Below, piece by piece: positions 11,800 through 20,794 of a stretch of 64,000 nucleotides of DNA. The notes beneath the pieces were generated by a model. The model had not been told where the DNA came from. It saw only the letters and a program-made list of their open reading frames with translations, and did no database searches. The DNA is taken from positions 1,032,501 to 1,096,500 of the forward strand of contig CALZFC010000055.1 of NCBI GenBank assembly GCA_945643635.1. The letters are read 5' to 3'. Each line of letters opens with the position of its first letter. The stretch's first letter is position 1. Source of the DNA: Allodiplogaster sudhausi (Eukaryota > Nematoda > Chromadorea > Rhabditida > Diplogasteridae). Position numbers and translations under genes: made by a program.

Positions 11800-13088
11800 A
11801 TGGCGAAAGGGAAGAACAATCCTAAGAAGCTCGTGACTCATTCACGACCCGAGACGAAAGAGAAGGAGAAAGATGAAGCCTTCAAAAAGATAGTTGGAGT
11901 CTGCCATGTCGCAGTAGACGTTCTCGAATGCGTCTTAAGTCAGTTCTCTTCCTCCTTTCTTATTTGTTTCTGTTGGAGTGTCTACGTCCAATTCGATGTT
12001 TCAGTATATGTGTATCAGTGCTGAACAAGTGCGGCGCATGCGCCGTGTTGTACCCCCCCCCCCTCGGCCTGCTCAAAATTCCGTTGAACCCCCCCCCCCC
12101 CACCCCCCCCCCCGGATGAAACATTTTTTGCTAGAAAAAACGGCACTTTTCCCACAAGAAAGGTGATTTTTGACCGAAAAAGTCATTTTTTCGGCTTTGT
12201 ACCCCCCGGCCTGGAATCCTGCGCTGGACCTTGTTCAGCTATGATGTGTATTAGTTATGCGCCCCTCCCCATCCACTCATTTCTTCAGAGAAAGACGCTC
12301 CGAAGATAGGAGAGGAGGGCGTGAAGTTGTGCTGCTCGAATGAAGCGTGCCCCTACGCGAACTCGCAGCTGCTACATCCAGAATGCTTCGAGGCCCAGAC
12401 CGAGAGAATGGCCAAAATGCTCTCAAAAATTGGTTAGTACTTACGAAATTATAATGCAAGTTTCGCTGTACTATTTACCAGTTAATTTTGATGTTCTCTC
12501 TCGCGTGAGTGGATATTGATAGTCTTCTGTTAATATGCGTGCCCTACAGGATCGGCTCGCGGCTGGCCGACCAGTCAGCATCGGTCGAATGCCTGGGCCA
12601 AGAAGGGCCTCAGTCTCATCCAGCCCATGTTACGCTGCCCCTGCGGCAAAGGAGTCCAGTCACTCGACGACAGTGTCAACATCAAGGTACTCTATTAGAG
12701 AGAACCATTGTATATTGTGTTCTTCAGTTGGGGTATCTTCAAACTGAGGACGAGAAGGAGAAGAAGCCGAAGCCGAAGAAGCAGAGTAAACTACCGGACG
12801 TTGACTGTACCTGGGGCAGGAACAAGGACCTGCAGCAGAAGCTTCAGCACGACTTAGCCATGTTCTCTGCTCTCTTTCCATTTGTTCATATCTCCTTCCT
12901 ATTCTTTTTTTCTCTGTTCCAGTAAAGAATGGCACTCGGAGACGGCAGCTGACCGCTCGGAACGTTCAGCGAAAAGCGACAGTTCTAGACGGGAATCAGA
13001 GAAGAAGGAGATGTTAGAGATAACAGAAGAAGAGAGAGCCGAGGGATGGGAGCAGTTCGTTTGTATCTTTGATGAATGCGATCCTTGA
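11800..13088 (+). CDS. HECA: Headcase (HECA)-like protein
   Basis: Exon 1 starts at ATG 11800 (MAKGKNNPKKLVTHSRPETK) and ends near 11938. Exon 2 (12289-12433) encodes VKLCCSNEACPYANSQLLHP followed by ECFEA. Exon 3 (12550-12686) encodes GSARGWPTSQHRSNAWAKKG and then MLRCPCGKG. This order, CCSN-x3-C, a His/Cys pair, then RxW..Q...WxKKG and CxCG, is the conserved N-terminal zinc-binding region of the headcase family, a cytoplasmic regulator of growth and differentiation in animals. Exon 4 starts at 12728 and continues with a Lys-rich linker (EKEKKPKPKKQSKLPD). A later stretch at 12925-13088 is Ser/Glu/Arg-rich and open, as is 13104-13239; which of these belong to the gene is unsure. The conserved C-terminal headcase domain was not recognised. 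Intron 1 holds a MITE (12019-12240). Confidence 0.6.
12019..12240. mobile_element. MITE, TGCTGAACAAG family, copy A
   Basis: Inverted ends TGCTGAACAAG (left) and CTTGTTCAGC (right), with imperfect inner match including CGGCGCA and the CCGGGGGGTACAAAG block. The interior has C runs of 8-13 bases. It shares ends and a sub-terminal block (GGTCAAAAATCACCTTT on one strand) with the element at 13606-13970, in opposite orientation. It lies in the first headcase intron. Confidence 0.7.
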
Positions 13089-13391
13089 TCCTTTCCTCCC
13101 TCAGAGTGGCTCCTCGCATGAGACGCAGCAGCAGTGTTGTGCGAGAGTCCCGTCGGGAAAGAGATCTCGGCAATCGTAGATCCCGCACAGACCGCCGAAG
13201 GCAGTCTGCCTTCGTCAGTCTCTTTTTAATCTTATCCAATTTGCAATATTAGACTTGTTTGATTTGCTGTGAAGCTTATCAAAACATTCAACTAGTTACT
13301 AAGCGTTTCCTTATCCTGGAGTGTCTATAAAGCTTATTATAATGTTTAAAATGTCCTTTCGCGTCCTTACCAGTTATAAATAAGATTGAGC

Positions 13392-15417
13392 ATGGTGAGC
13401 GTTCGCGTGGTCCGAGACAAGTCGGCCTACTCGGTCATGAACACCTTCCACTCAATTCCCAGCATCTCAAACAACCGAGACATGCTGAGACTGAAGCAGG
13501 TGCATTTCTTTATTTCATTGCACAGAACTGAGACTATAACACAGGCCACTATTAAAAATACAGGACTTTTTCTGCTGGGACGCGCTGGTAAGGGTTCTGG
13601 GTCAGTGCTGAACAAGGTCCGGCGCAAGACTCCAGGCCGGGGGTACAAAGGAAAAATAAAAAAAATTTCGGTCAAAAATCACCTTTATTTGGAAAAATAA
13701 ATTCCGTTATAATTCATTGCTCATAGTAATCACGATAGCTATGCGCCCCGTGCTCAGCATAATTCAGAATTATGCTGAGCACGGGGCGCATAGCTATCGT
13801 GATTACTATTCGCAATAAATCATAATAAATATTTTACTTCAACAACTTCGTTGTCTTGCAAAATATAACATTTTCAAGCAAAAAAAAAAATGTTTACTCC
13901 GGGGGGATCACCAGGATTTTGAGCAGACCGGGTGGGTTCAACAAGGCGCGTGCATGGACCTTGTTCAGCAATGCACGCCTCAGGGGTTCTACACGGGGAC
14001 ATGTTCCGATCTTTTTCAGCACTAGCTAAGGCCGAAGTGTAATGGTCTACCGTAATCTTGAATGTTGAGCGCCTTTGCGTGCCAGAACCATCTCCGTTGC
14101 CTCGAACGCGTCGTCCTTCGAGGATGTCATTTGGCAATACGCATCTTCTACCAAAGATATCTGCACAATCCCCACGCCAACTGCCTCTGTCAAGGCTCCC
14201 GCAACGACCAATAATACTACTCTTACAAGCATCTTCGCAAAGGTTTTTTTAATAACTAGTTTGCACAGTCCATGCAATAGTTGTTTGTGAACAGAAGCCA
14301 CTGCCGGACACTCCTCCCTCGACTCCTGCCAGCTTTCCTCTCACCCAAGATCTCTTCACTATTGTAAGTTTATTTTATGTTGCAATCCTTTTCTCACGAT
14401 TAAAGAGATCTACTGTTTGGTGTGACACTCTCGATAAGATAGAGTTTTCCCGAGAATGATCAGAAAAAGTATGAAATCGAAGTATAAAATTATCCTTGCT
14501 AATGAAACTGGTCATTCTTCTTGAATTTGTTACTGTAGTGGAATTTTGTCATTTTGTTTTGTATTACTAACATTAGAGATCAAATTCTTGCGTGATCGTG
14601 AAAATCTCTTTTGAAGGATCACGGATCTCAAGCAACTCCGACTTCTCAACGTCTACGTGCCCCTGCCATCGAAATTCCAGGTTTTATTCAAAGTAGTTGT
14701 CTTGTCAGAAAAAACTCGAGTTTATTGAAGCTTAAATCAGAAGTATGCTTAAGATTCCTTTCTCTCTCCCTCTCTCGAGGATGTGTCTGCCGATAATGAC
14801 GATGAGGTTAGGAAGTACTTTGTTGTCTTAGATGAAACTGAGTGAATGTTAAGGCAGAGCAGCCGGGGGTGAATGTGGTGTCGACGTTGAGTGAGTACGT
14901 CTCGAGACTCTGCAGCAACGGGGTCAGGGCCATCACTGCCTCCGAGGAGGGTGACATCAACGACTGCCTCGCACTCACTCCCTACTGCATTCGAGATCGC
15001 GTCACTCACTGCTTCCATGAAGGTCTGCTCTCTCTCTCTCTCCTCGGGCTCTCTCTCTCTCACTCTCACTCTCTTTCTATTCTATGTTTCTCACTCTATC
15101 TCTCCCTCCCTCTCTCGCCAACGGTGAAATAAGAATAGTTGGTTGAGGTGTGCGTCTCTGCACTCACACGACATCAGCCAAAGCGTGGTTGTTCGTGAAT
15201 GAAGGGATGGCGAGTTTCGAGCCAGCCATTCCCGAGGGGACGATGCTGACCGTCGAGGAGATCTACAGCATCTATTACCGCAAGTCGCTGAAGCGTCCGG
15301 TCAGTTGCCTTTCTCCGTTCTCCATTCGATCCTTCCCCTTTCCAGAATGAGCCGGTCCTCTTTGACAGCACGGGAACGATCCTTCCTCTCGAAGTTCTGG
15401 ATTTCATCGAAATGTGA
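13392..15417 (+). CDS. Unrecognised multi-exon protein
   Basis: Probable exons: 13392-13499 (ATG; SAYSVMNTFHSIPSISNNRD), about 14070-14242 (SSFEDVIWQYASSTKDICTI), 14295-14363 (PLPDTPPSTPASFPLTQDLF), 14617-14680, possibly 14780-14805, 14854-15022 (VNVVSTLSEYVSRLCSNGVR and CLALTPYCIRDRVTHCFHE), 15178-15299 (AKAWLFVNEGMASFEPAIPE and VEEIYSIYYRKSLKRP) and 15346-15417 (stop TGA at 15415). The last three exons join in phase and look like one compact domain. The earlier part is Ser/Pro/Thr-rich and probably disordered; the joins there are uncertain. I do not recognise the family. It could be the 3' part of the headcase-like transcription unit upstream or, more likely, a separate gene. Its 3' end faces the 3' end of DSCC1 about 320 bp away. 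Intron 1 carries a MITE with a perfect hairpin. Confidence 0.5.
13606..13970. mobile_element. MITE, TGCTGAACAAG family, copy B
   Basis: Perfect 15-bp inverted ends: TGCTGAACAAGGTCC at the left and its reverse complement at 13956-13970. It carries the same sub-terminal CCAGGCCGGGGGTACAAAG and GGTCAAAAATCACCTTT blocks as copy A, and an AT-rich interior with a long perfect hairpin at 13723-13809. No coding sequence. It lies in the first intron of the unrecognised gene at 13392-15417. Confidence 0.8.
13723..13809. repeat. Perfect 43-bp-arm hairpin
   Basis: Two arms of 43 bases (13723-13765 and 13767-13809) are exact reverse complements with a single A between them. The arm contains GCTATGCGCCCCGTGCTCAG. 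This 87-nt perfect palindrome sits in the middle of MITE copy B; copy A lacks it. Confidence 0.95.
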
Positions 15418-15735
15418 CTGTCCAAGTTGTTCCTCACCAGTATCCATTCTTTCATTTTTATCTCTTATTCTTATTCCCGCGGGTGTCCCCGTAATGCCTT
15501 GCCCTTTCATCATACTGCCGGAACAATTTCTTTTAATTAGCCTCGAAGCCCATGGATGTTATCTGCAATATAACGCTGTATATAATTTATATATAGCTTT
15601 TCTTTTTATCACCATTGAAGAATATCCTCTCACAAGTGTTAAATCTTCCGTTCGTTTTTTTTGTTGTTTACTAGAACAATTATGAAGAACTACTTTACTT
15701 GATCGTAAACATGATCAGACACAAAAATATACTAA

Positions 15736-18386
15736 TCACAACGGCTTGAGGGACACGAAAATCTTCTCTCCGTTCTCGTCCGTCTCCGATCTGGAATAAT
15801 GCAGGGTTGTAAGAAAGAAAGAGAGTATGAGAGAGCTAGCCTGCAGTTCTGAAGGAGAAGGGTTTGGAGAGCGGAGGGGGAGGCAGTCAAGTCAGCCAGG
15901 AACGGCTCAATCTCTGCACGACGCCATCGGTCTCGACGGGAGAAGAGAAGAGACAGTCTGGAAGAAGAAGATGAAAGAGCTGATCAGAGGAGGAAGGATG
16001 ACCTCTCCCGCGGATCTTCGGTCAATTCCTCCACATTAAAGTACTCCAGAACATCGCCAAAGGCAAGAGACGACTTTTGCAAGGCAAGGCCCTCCAGATA
16101 TTCGACTCTGTAGATTAGACATACGCTTTTAGATTGTAGAAAACATCAGGAAAAATATATGAGAGCATTCGAACTTGAAATGCATAGAAGAGGGCAGGAC
16201 AGCGGAGATTCTTCTTTCAAAGTTGTGGAGTGAGATCTGCTTGGCTCCCAGCAGAATCGGCAATGCGAGAGTGCGTACAAACAGGCATTCGACTGGGGAG
16301 AAGCATCGATCCTCCTCCGCGCCTAGGCATTCAAAAAACTCTTTATTCTAGATCTTTATAGTTAACCGAATATTTTTCTTCTATGAAATATTTCTTGCAA
16401 TTATCCAACCAAGAAAATTTAGTGTTCTGTGTTACCTTCAGAAACATGCGCAACTGGGCGGCAGTGAGAATGCAATAGCCAGTGAAGCAACGCATCAGGA
16501 TACCTTAATGGAACAGAACATGAAAAGAAACGCCGAGTTTCTTATCTGGTCTCTCACTTCTCTGTCTCTTTCAGATGCCCTCTGAGAGCCTTGAAGGTCA
16601 GTTCGTCAGCACGAAGAGTGCCGCAGTCCATTGCATCCACGACAAGACTCAGCACTTTGCTTCGGAGCTCCACCGAAAGCCACCGTAGCCGTTCTGAAAC
16701 AAGAATTATACACAAAAGACTCATCTTGTCAAAATAGTGCAGGGACCCAGCAACCAAGCCTAAACATTCACAGAGCCCACGCTAAGAGCGTGAAAGACGT
16801 GAGCTCTCGGCCCATGTAGTATAGTGGTTAGTACTCCACGTTGTGGCCGTGGCGACACAGGTTCGATTCCTGTCATGGGCATTCTGTTTGGAATTTTGTC
16901 TCGGCTACCTTGAAATTCGATCACAGGCATCCGTTCGAGAGCTGTGCGAAGTTCCATTTCGCTCATTTGGAGCCTTTCAAGGAGATCGTGGAACGAGTAC
17001 CTGTGGAAGACATTTTATATTAGCCTAAATCTGTTTGTAACCATTGAAGAACAGGATGATATCAATTAACCTGCACTTTGATGCAGTTTCGTGGGAAGAA
17101 TCATTTTCCGGTTGGCGCAATTCAGACTCGTGCAGAAGGTCGCGTAAAAGTGTTCGGGAAACAACTGGCATCTCTTTCAGTTCCAGATAGTGACGTCGGA
17201 GTACAGGCACCTTAACAGATTAAAGGAACCATGCACTGAATGATACTACAGTAGTAGATTAGAACCATTTTGAATGCGCGACCTCAAAAATTTGGCCCTT
17301 CTGCTGCTTAGAGAGCGTGTGAAATAGGAGGGTGGCTAACAGCTACAGTAATCAAATTTTGGCCGAGCCATATTTTTCGCGTTCTTAACTTTGTAGCAAG
17401 TGGACAAAAATCGTTTAAAGTTTCTAGATGTATGTTTTAGAGAGACGCGAATAGATACAAGTTCATAAAACAATATGTTAATTATTTAGTGAACAGCTTC
17501 TTTAAGACAAAGCGGAACAGAATACGGAACGTAACACCAACAGAAGATAACCTGACTTTTCGAATTTCCAGGAACTTCTCAGGAGCATCGCCTACTTCAC
17601 CAGCACACGTTAGATGTGTTGTTATGAGAAGAGTATTGGAAGTCTCCGCCTCTTTGACATCGAACGTTTTGTGACGTGAACACAAGACAACGCTGTCATC
17701 TGCACTTCCGCGAAAAGTAAATCTAAAGAAACAAGTTTCTACACTTTCCACATTGCACGCAGCATCGGTCGAAGTGATCGAACAGAAAAGGAATGACCAA
17801 CCCAGTCCCAGCCTCGAATTCCGCCAGCAACGACGGCGTCAACTCGATAAGGCGATATTCCTTGGTCGGATAAGGATGCCCGAATTGCACTTGTTGAAGC
17901 TCACTCTAAGGTATTTCACTTTTCATACATAATCGTGATTCAAGAAGAGCTTTTCACTTAGAAAACCGACCTTGACATTGTTGAGTTCTTTGACGAGATC
18001 AAAAAATTCCACGACATTTTCAAGGTTGTCCTTTAGATCACCGAGGATATCAATTCCGACATCTTTATTATTCGCTTCGAACTAAATATACACGACTTTA
18101 TTTAATGCACCAGACCGATTCGTTTGTGAAATGATTGTGCTCGGAAATCTTTTTTTTTTGGCTTCCCATTGAGGATACTAATGACTTATCCAAAATGTTG
18201 CTTCATGTTTCTTTGAAATCTACAGTGAAGAAAGAACAAAGAAATAAGAAAGAAAACCTTAAGAGTGACATTGGTGAGGAAGTTTGACTTCTTCGACGAC
18301 GTTTTCTTCGGGGCTGATTTCTCAGATGTTGTTGGAAGATCCGCAGATCCATTCGACGGTTTTGTTCTGATGACGAAGTTGTTCAT
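15736..18386 (-). CDS. DSCC1: Sister-chromatid cohesion protein DCC1
   Basis: Twelve exons, all in phase, about 456 aa: 18258-18386 (ATG at 18386), 17971-18081, 17802-17905, 17557-17722, 17071-17210, 16909-17000, 16558-16693, 16436-16503, 16175-16322, 16003-16107, 15841-15957 and 15736-15790 (TGA). DCC1 joins CTF8 and CTF18 in the alternative RFC clamp loader that loads PCNA and helps establish cohesion. Family features: YRLIELTPSLLAEFE, then SADDSVVLCSRHKTFDVKEA and ETSNTLLI; a middle helix HDLLERLQMSEMELRTALE; and the winged-helix end VEYLEGLALQ, VEELTEDPRERLSLLFSRRD, RWRRAEIEPFLADL and NGEKIFVSLKPL. These align from memory with human DSCC1 (393 aa). The intron at 15791-15840 has a GC-AG border. 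A tRNA-His lies antisense in the intron 16694-16908. The start region is duplicated at 18720-18874. Confidence 0.9.
15791..15840 (-). other. 50-nt GC-AG intron in DSCC1
   Basis: The last DSCC1 intron starts with GCTAGC directly after exon sequence ending TGCAG and finishes with TTCCAG. The phase (2 to 1) requires this border, and no GT donor gives a readable join. Confidence 0.75.
16810..16881 (+). tRNA. tRNA-His (GTG)
   Basis: A 72-nt intronless tRNA. The acceptor stem GCCCATG (16810-16816) pairs with CATGGGC (16874-16880), with discriminator A at 16881. The anticodon stem CCACG/CGTGG closes the loop TTGTGGC, giving anticodon GTG. The T arm carries GGTTCGATTCC and the D arm TAGTATAGTGGTTAGTAC, so both A and B boxes of the internal RNA polymerase III promoter are present. 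It lies antisense inside an intron of DSCC1. Confidence 0.95.
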
Positions 18387-18612
18387 GCTGATGAGTTAAC
18401 TTAAAGAACAAACGGTTTTAAAACAAACATGTATGAGTAAACATGTACCTTTATGAGTTTTCCTACTTGCTAACGCTAGCCATAGCGTAAACTTTGCAGG
18501 GTTTCCCTCCACTACACTCGACCGAACCGTAAATTTGCTCGGCGTAATATAAAAATCAGAAAACATTTATTCTTGGCTACACTAAAATTGGTAGGTTTCT
18601 TTTAAATTGTTT
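18338..18612. repeat. Promoter-region duplication, copy 1 (DSCC1 side)
   Basis: Covers the first ~16 codons of DSCC1 and its upstream DNA up to AAATTGTTTT. It is nearly identical to 18720-18874 joined to 20627-20742. It contains the undisturbed sequence GCAGGGTTTCCCTCCACTAC at about 18497-18516, which is the empty-site version of the locus into which the element at 18875-20626 was inserted in copy 2. Confidence 0.9.
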
Positions 18613-18719
18613 TATATGGTCATCCCTCCCATATAACCCCGATTACTGTCTCTCTACTGTCCCGTTCCATAAACCAACGAGATAACAGTTTATCGAGTAG
18701 GGGACACGACCGGGTCCGA
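18613..18719. other. Fragment resembling DIRS repeat B
   Basis: Between the two promoter copies lies sequence with CCTCCCATATAACCCCGATTA and, later, TTTATCGAGTAGG. This resembles, with many differences, the 118-bp repeat B of the DIRS-like elements at 36835 and 42909 (CTCCCACATAACCCCGATTA). It is probably an old remnant. Confidence 0.5.
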
Positions 18720-18874
18720 TAGGTCCGCAGATCCATTCGACGGTTTTGTTCTGATGACGAAGTTGTTCATGCTGATGAGTTAACTTAAAGAACAAACGGT
18801 TTTAAAACAAACATGTTACCTTTATGAGTTTTCCTATTTGCTAGCCATAGCGTAAACTTTGCAGGGTTTCCCTC
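18720..18874. repeat. Promoter-region duplication, copy 2, left part
   Basis: Near-identical to 18338-18509, including the start codon and first codons of DSCC1 in the same orientation (minus). Because this copy is cut off from later exons, it is a broken gene start, not a second gene. The copy resumes at 20627 after the inserted element and continues to about 20742, just upstream of the USP16/45 start. Confidence 0.9.
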
Positions 18875-19740
18875 GGCAATTAATCTTTTGCACGCTGCAC
18901 GCTGCACGCTGCACGCCCTTAAAAAGTGATATATTGCACGCTGCACGCCAACATTTGTGATTTTTTGCACGCTGCACGCCTTTTGTTACTTTTTTACACG
19001 CTGCACGCCAACTGGTCGAAATTCTTTGCACGCCGCACACCAAAAAATTTTATTTTCCTTGATTGGGGTTTTAATCGTATTCAGTAGTTTTATAGTAGTT
19101 TTTTCTCACTATTTTAGTCTCTTTCTCTACTTCCTGTCCTCCTTTACTCCCTCTTCTAACTTCTTCTCTCTCTAAGAGAAATGAGAACGGCAGAGTGCAG
19201 GGAAAGATGAGATGACACAAGGAACGAGAGATAGCCTCGTCAAACATATAATCTGAGCAACTAGGAGATGTATGAGAATTCAGACAAGGGGAGGCTAGAT
19301 CCTATTGCTGGTCTCCGAGTCGTCGCTGCATTTCTTCAGCCACAACTTGAACAGGCGGCAGTTCGTGGCAGTCATTCCCGCATTCGAAGCTGAGGCAGTG
19401 GCCGCATTCGCACTCTGCCCTCCCTCTCTTTCTCTCTGCACCGTTTCTCTTCCTCTCTGCTCTATGAGACGAGAAAACAGAAGAGGAAGAAAAGGTGACA
19501 GAGAGCGAGGAGAAGGGGAAGGGTTTTTCTTATGGTTAGAGAAAAAAATCACTTGGATCGTACGCTTCTTTGTGGATCTGAACTTCTCCGAGAACGTCTG
19601 CATAACATCTATGACGCGAATTATAAGCAGCGCAAGGTGTGTAGGGAGAGTCGACACTCTTCTGGATCTTCGTCGGTGGGGAGCGTCAGGAAGAGACGAC
19701 TACAGTAGCAGCAGCAGTCAAGGAGCCGAGTGGACACACA

Positions 19741-19772
<32 letters not shown>

Positions 19773-20626
19773 CTCTCGTTCATCCCCTCCCTTTATCCTC
19801 GCTCTCTGTCACCTCTTCTGCCTTCTTGACTCTTCATCGCCAGAGAAGCGATGGCGAGATATACGAAACAGCCAATGAAGATCTCTTCGATCCGTTGAGT
19901 CGTTCCGACGAATTAGAAGAATTGCTTACAAGCTTCATCCTTCGGTTCGGAGGAGCTGTAGAGTGAATAGGCTCACTTGGCTATCATCTTCCATAAGATT
20001 ATAGATAGAGCAGAGAGAAAGAGAGGAAAATAGGACGGTGCAGTGAGAAAGAGAGGGAGGTCAGAGATTGTGCAGTGCGAATTCGACCACTGCTGCTTCG
20101 AATGCGGGAATGACTGGCACGAGCCCGTGAACTGCCGCCTACTGATGTTGTGGCTGAAGAAGTGCAGCGACGACTCGGAGACCAGCTATCCCAAGTGCCT
20201 GGTTCTACTGTAGGAGCAATTCCCTTCCCTTTTCATAATTCGCTAGTGCCTCCTATTACTGCTTCGCCGCTTCTAGCGTTCCCTTGTCTGAATTCTCAAT
20301 CATCTCATAGTTGCTCAGATTATATATTTGACGAGGCTAACTCTCGTTCTTTGTGTCATCTCATCTTTCCCTGCACTCTGCCGTTCTCATTTCTCTTAGA
20401 GCGAGAAGAAATTAGAAGAGGGAGTAAAGGAGGACAGAAAGTAGAGAAAGAGACTAAAATAGTGAGAAAAAAACTACTATAAAACTACTGAATACGATTA
20501 AAACCCCAATCAAGGAAAAAAAAATTTTTGGCGTGCGGCGTGCAAAAAATTTCGACCAGTTGGCGTGCAGCGTGTAAAAAAGTAACAAAAGGCGTGCAGC
20601 GTGCAGTGTGCAAAAGATTAACTGCC
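18875..20626. mobile_element. Pack-MULE-like element with ~600-bp inverted ends
   Basis: The outer ends GGCAATTAATCTTTTGCAC and GGCAGTTAATCTTTTGCAC (reverse strand) are inverted copies, continued by GCACGCTGCACGC repeats. The match then runs inward, with interruptions, for roughly 600 bp on each side (about 18875-19460 and 20000-20626). A 9-bp direct repeat GTTTCCCTC flanks it (18866-18874 and 20627-20635), and the empty site with one copy is preserved at 18501-18509. Long inverted ends plus a 9-bp duplication fit the Mutator-like superfamily. Each arm carries a fragment of an ariadne-type gene. The ~550-bp centre has two further open, exon-like stretches (near 19510-19640, and 19853-19966 ending with a stop). 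No transposase is present, so it is non-autonomous. Confidence 0.8.
20068..20190 (+). pseudogene. Ariadne-type RBR ubiquitin ligase fragment
   Basis: Reads [20 protein letters not shown], then [16 protein letters not shown]. This is the in-between-RING signature of ariadne E3 ligases (C-x-x-C-x..WHEP..C....WLKKC-DDSET). It stands alone, without the RING1 or RING2 exons. A second, more altered copy is on the opposite strand at about 19,300-19,390 ([20 protein letters not shown]) in the left arm of the same element. Best explained as one captured exon copied in both arms. Confidence 0.75.
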
Positions 20627-20794
20627 GTTTCCCTCCACTACACTCGACCGAACCGTAAATTTGCTCGGAGTAATATAAAAATCAGAAAACATTTATTCTT
20701 GGCTACACTAAAATTGGTAGGTTTCTTTTAAATTGTTTTCAATGTTGTGTTTTGTTATTATCTTTCTTAACAAAATAAAAGTAATGTTGTTGAG

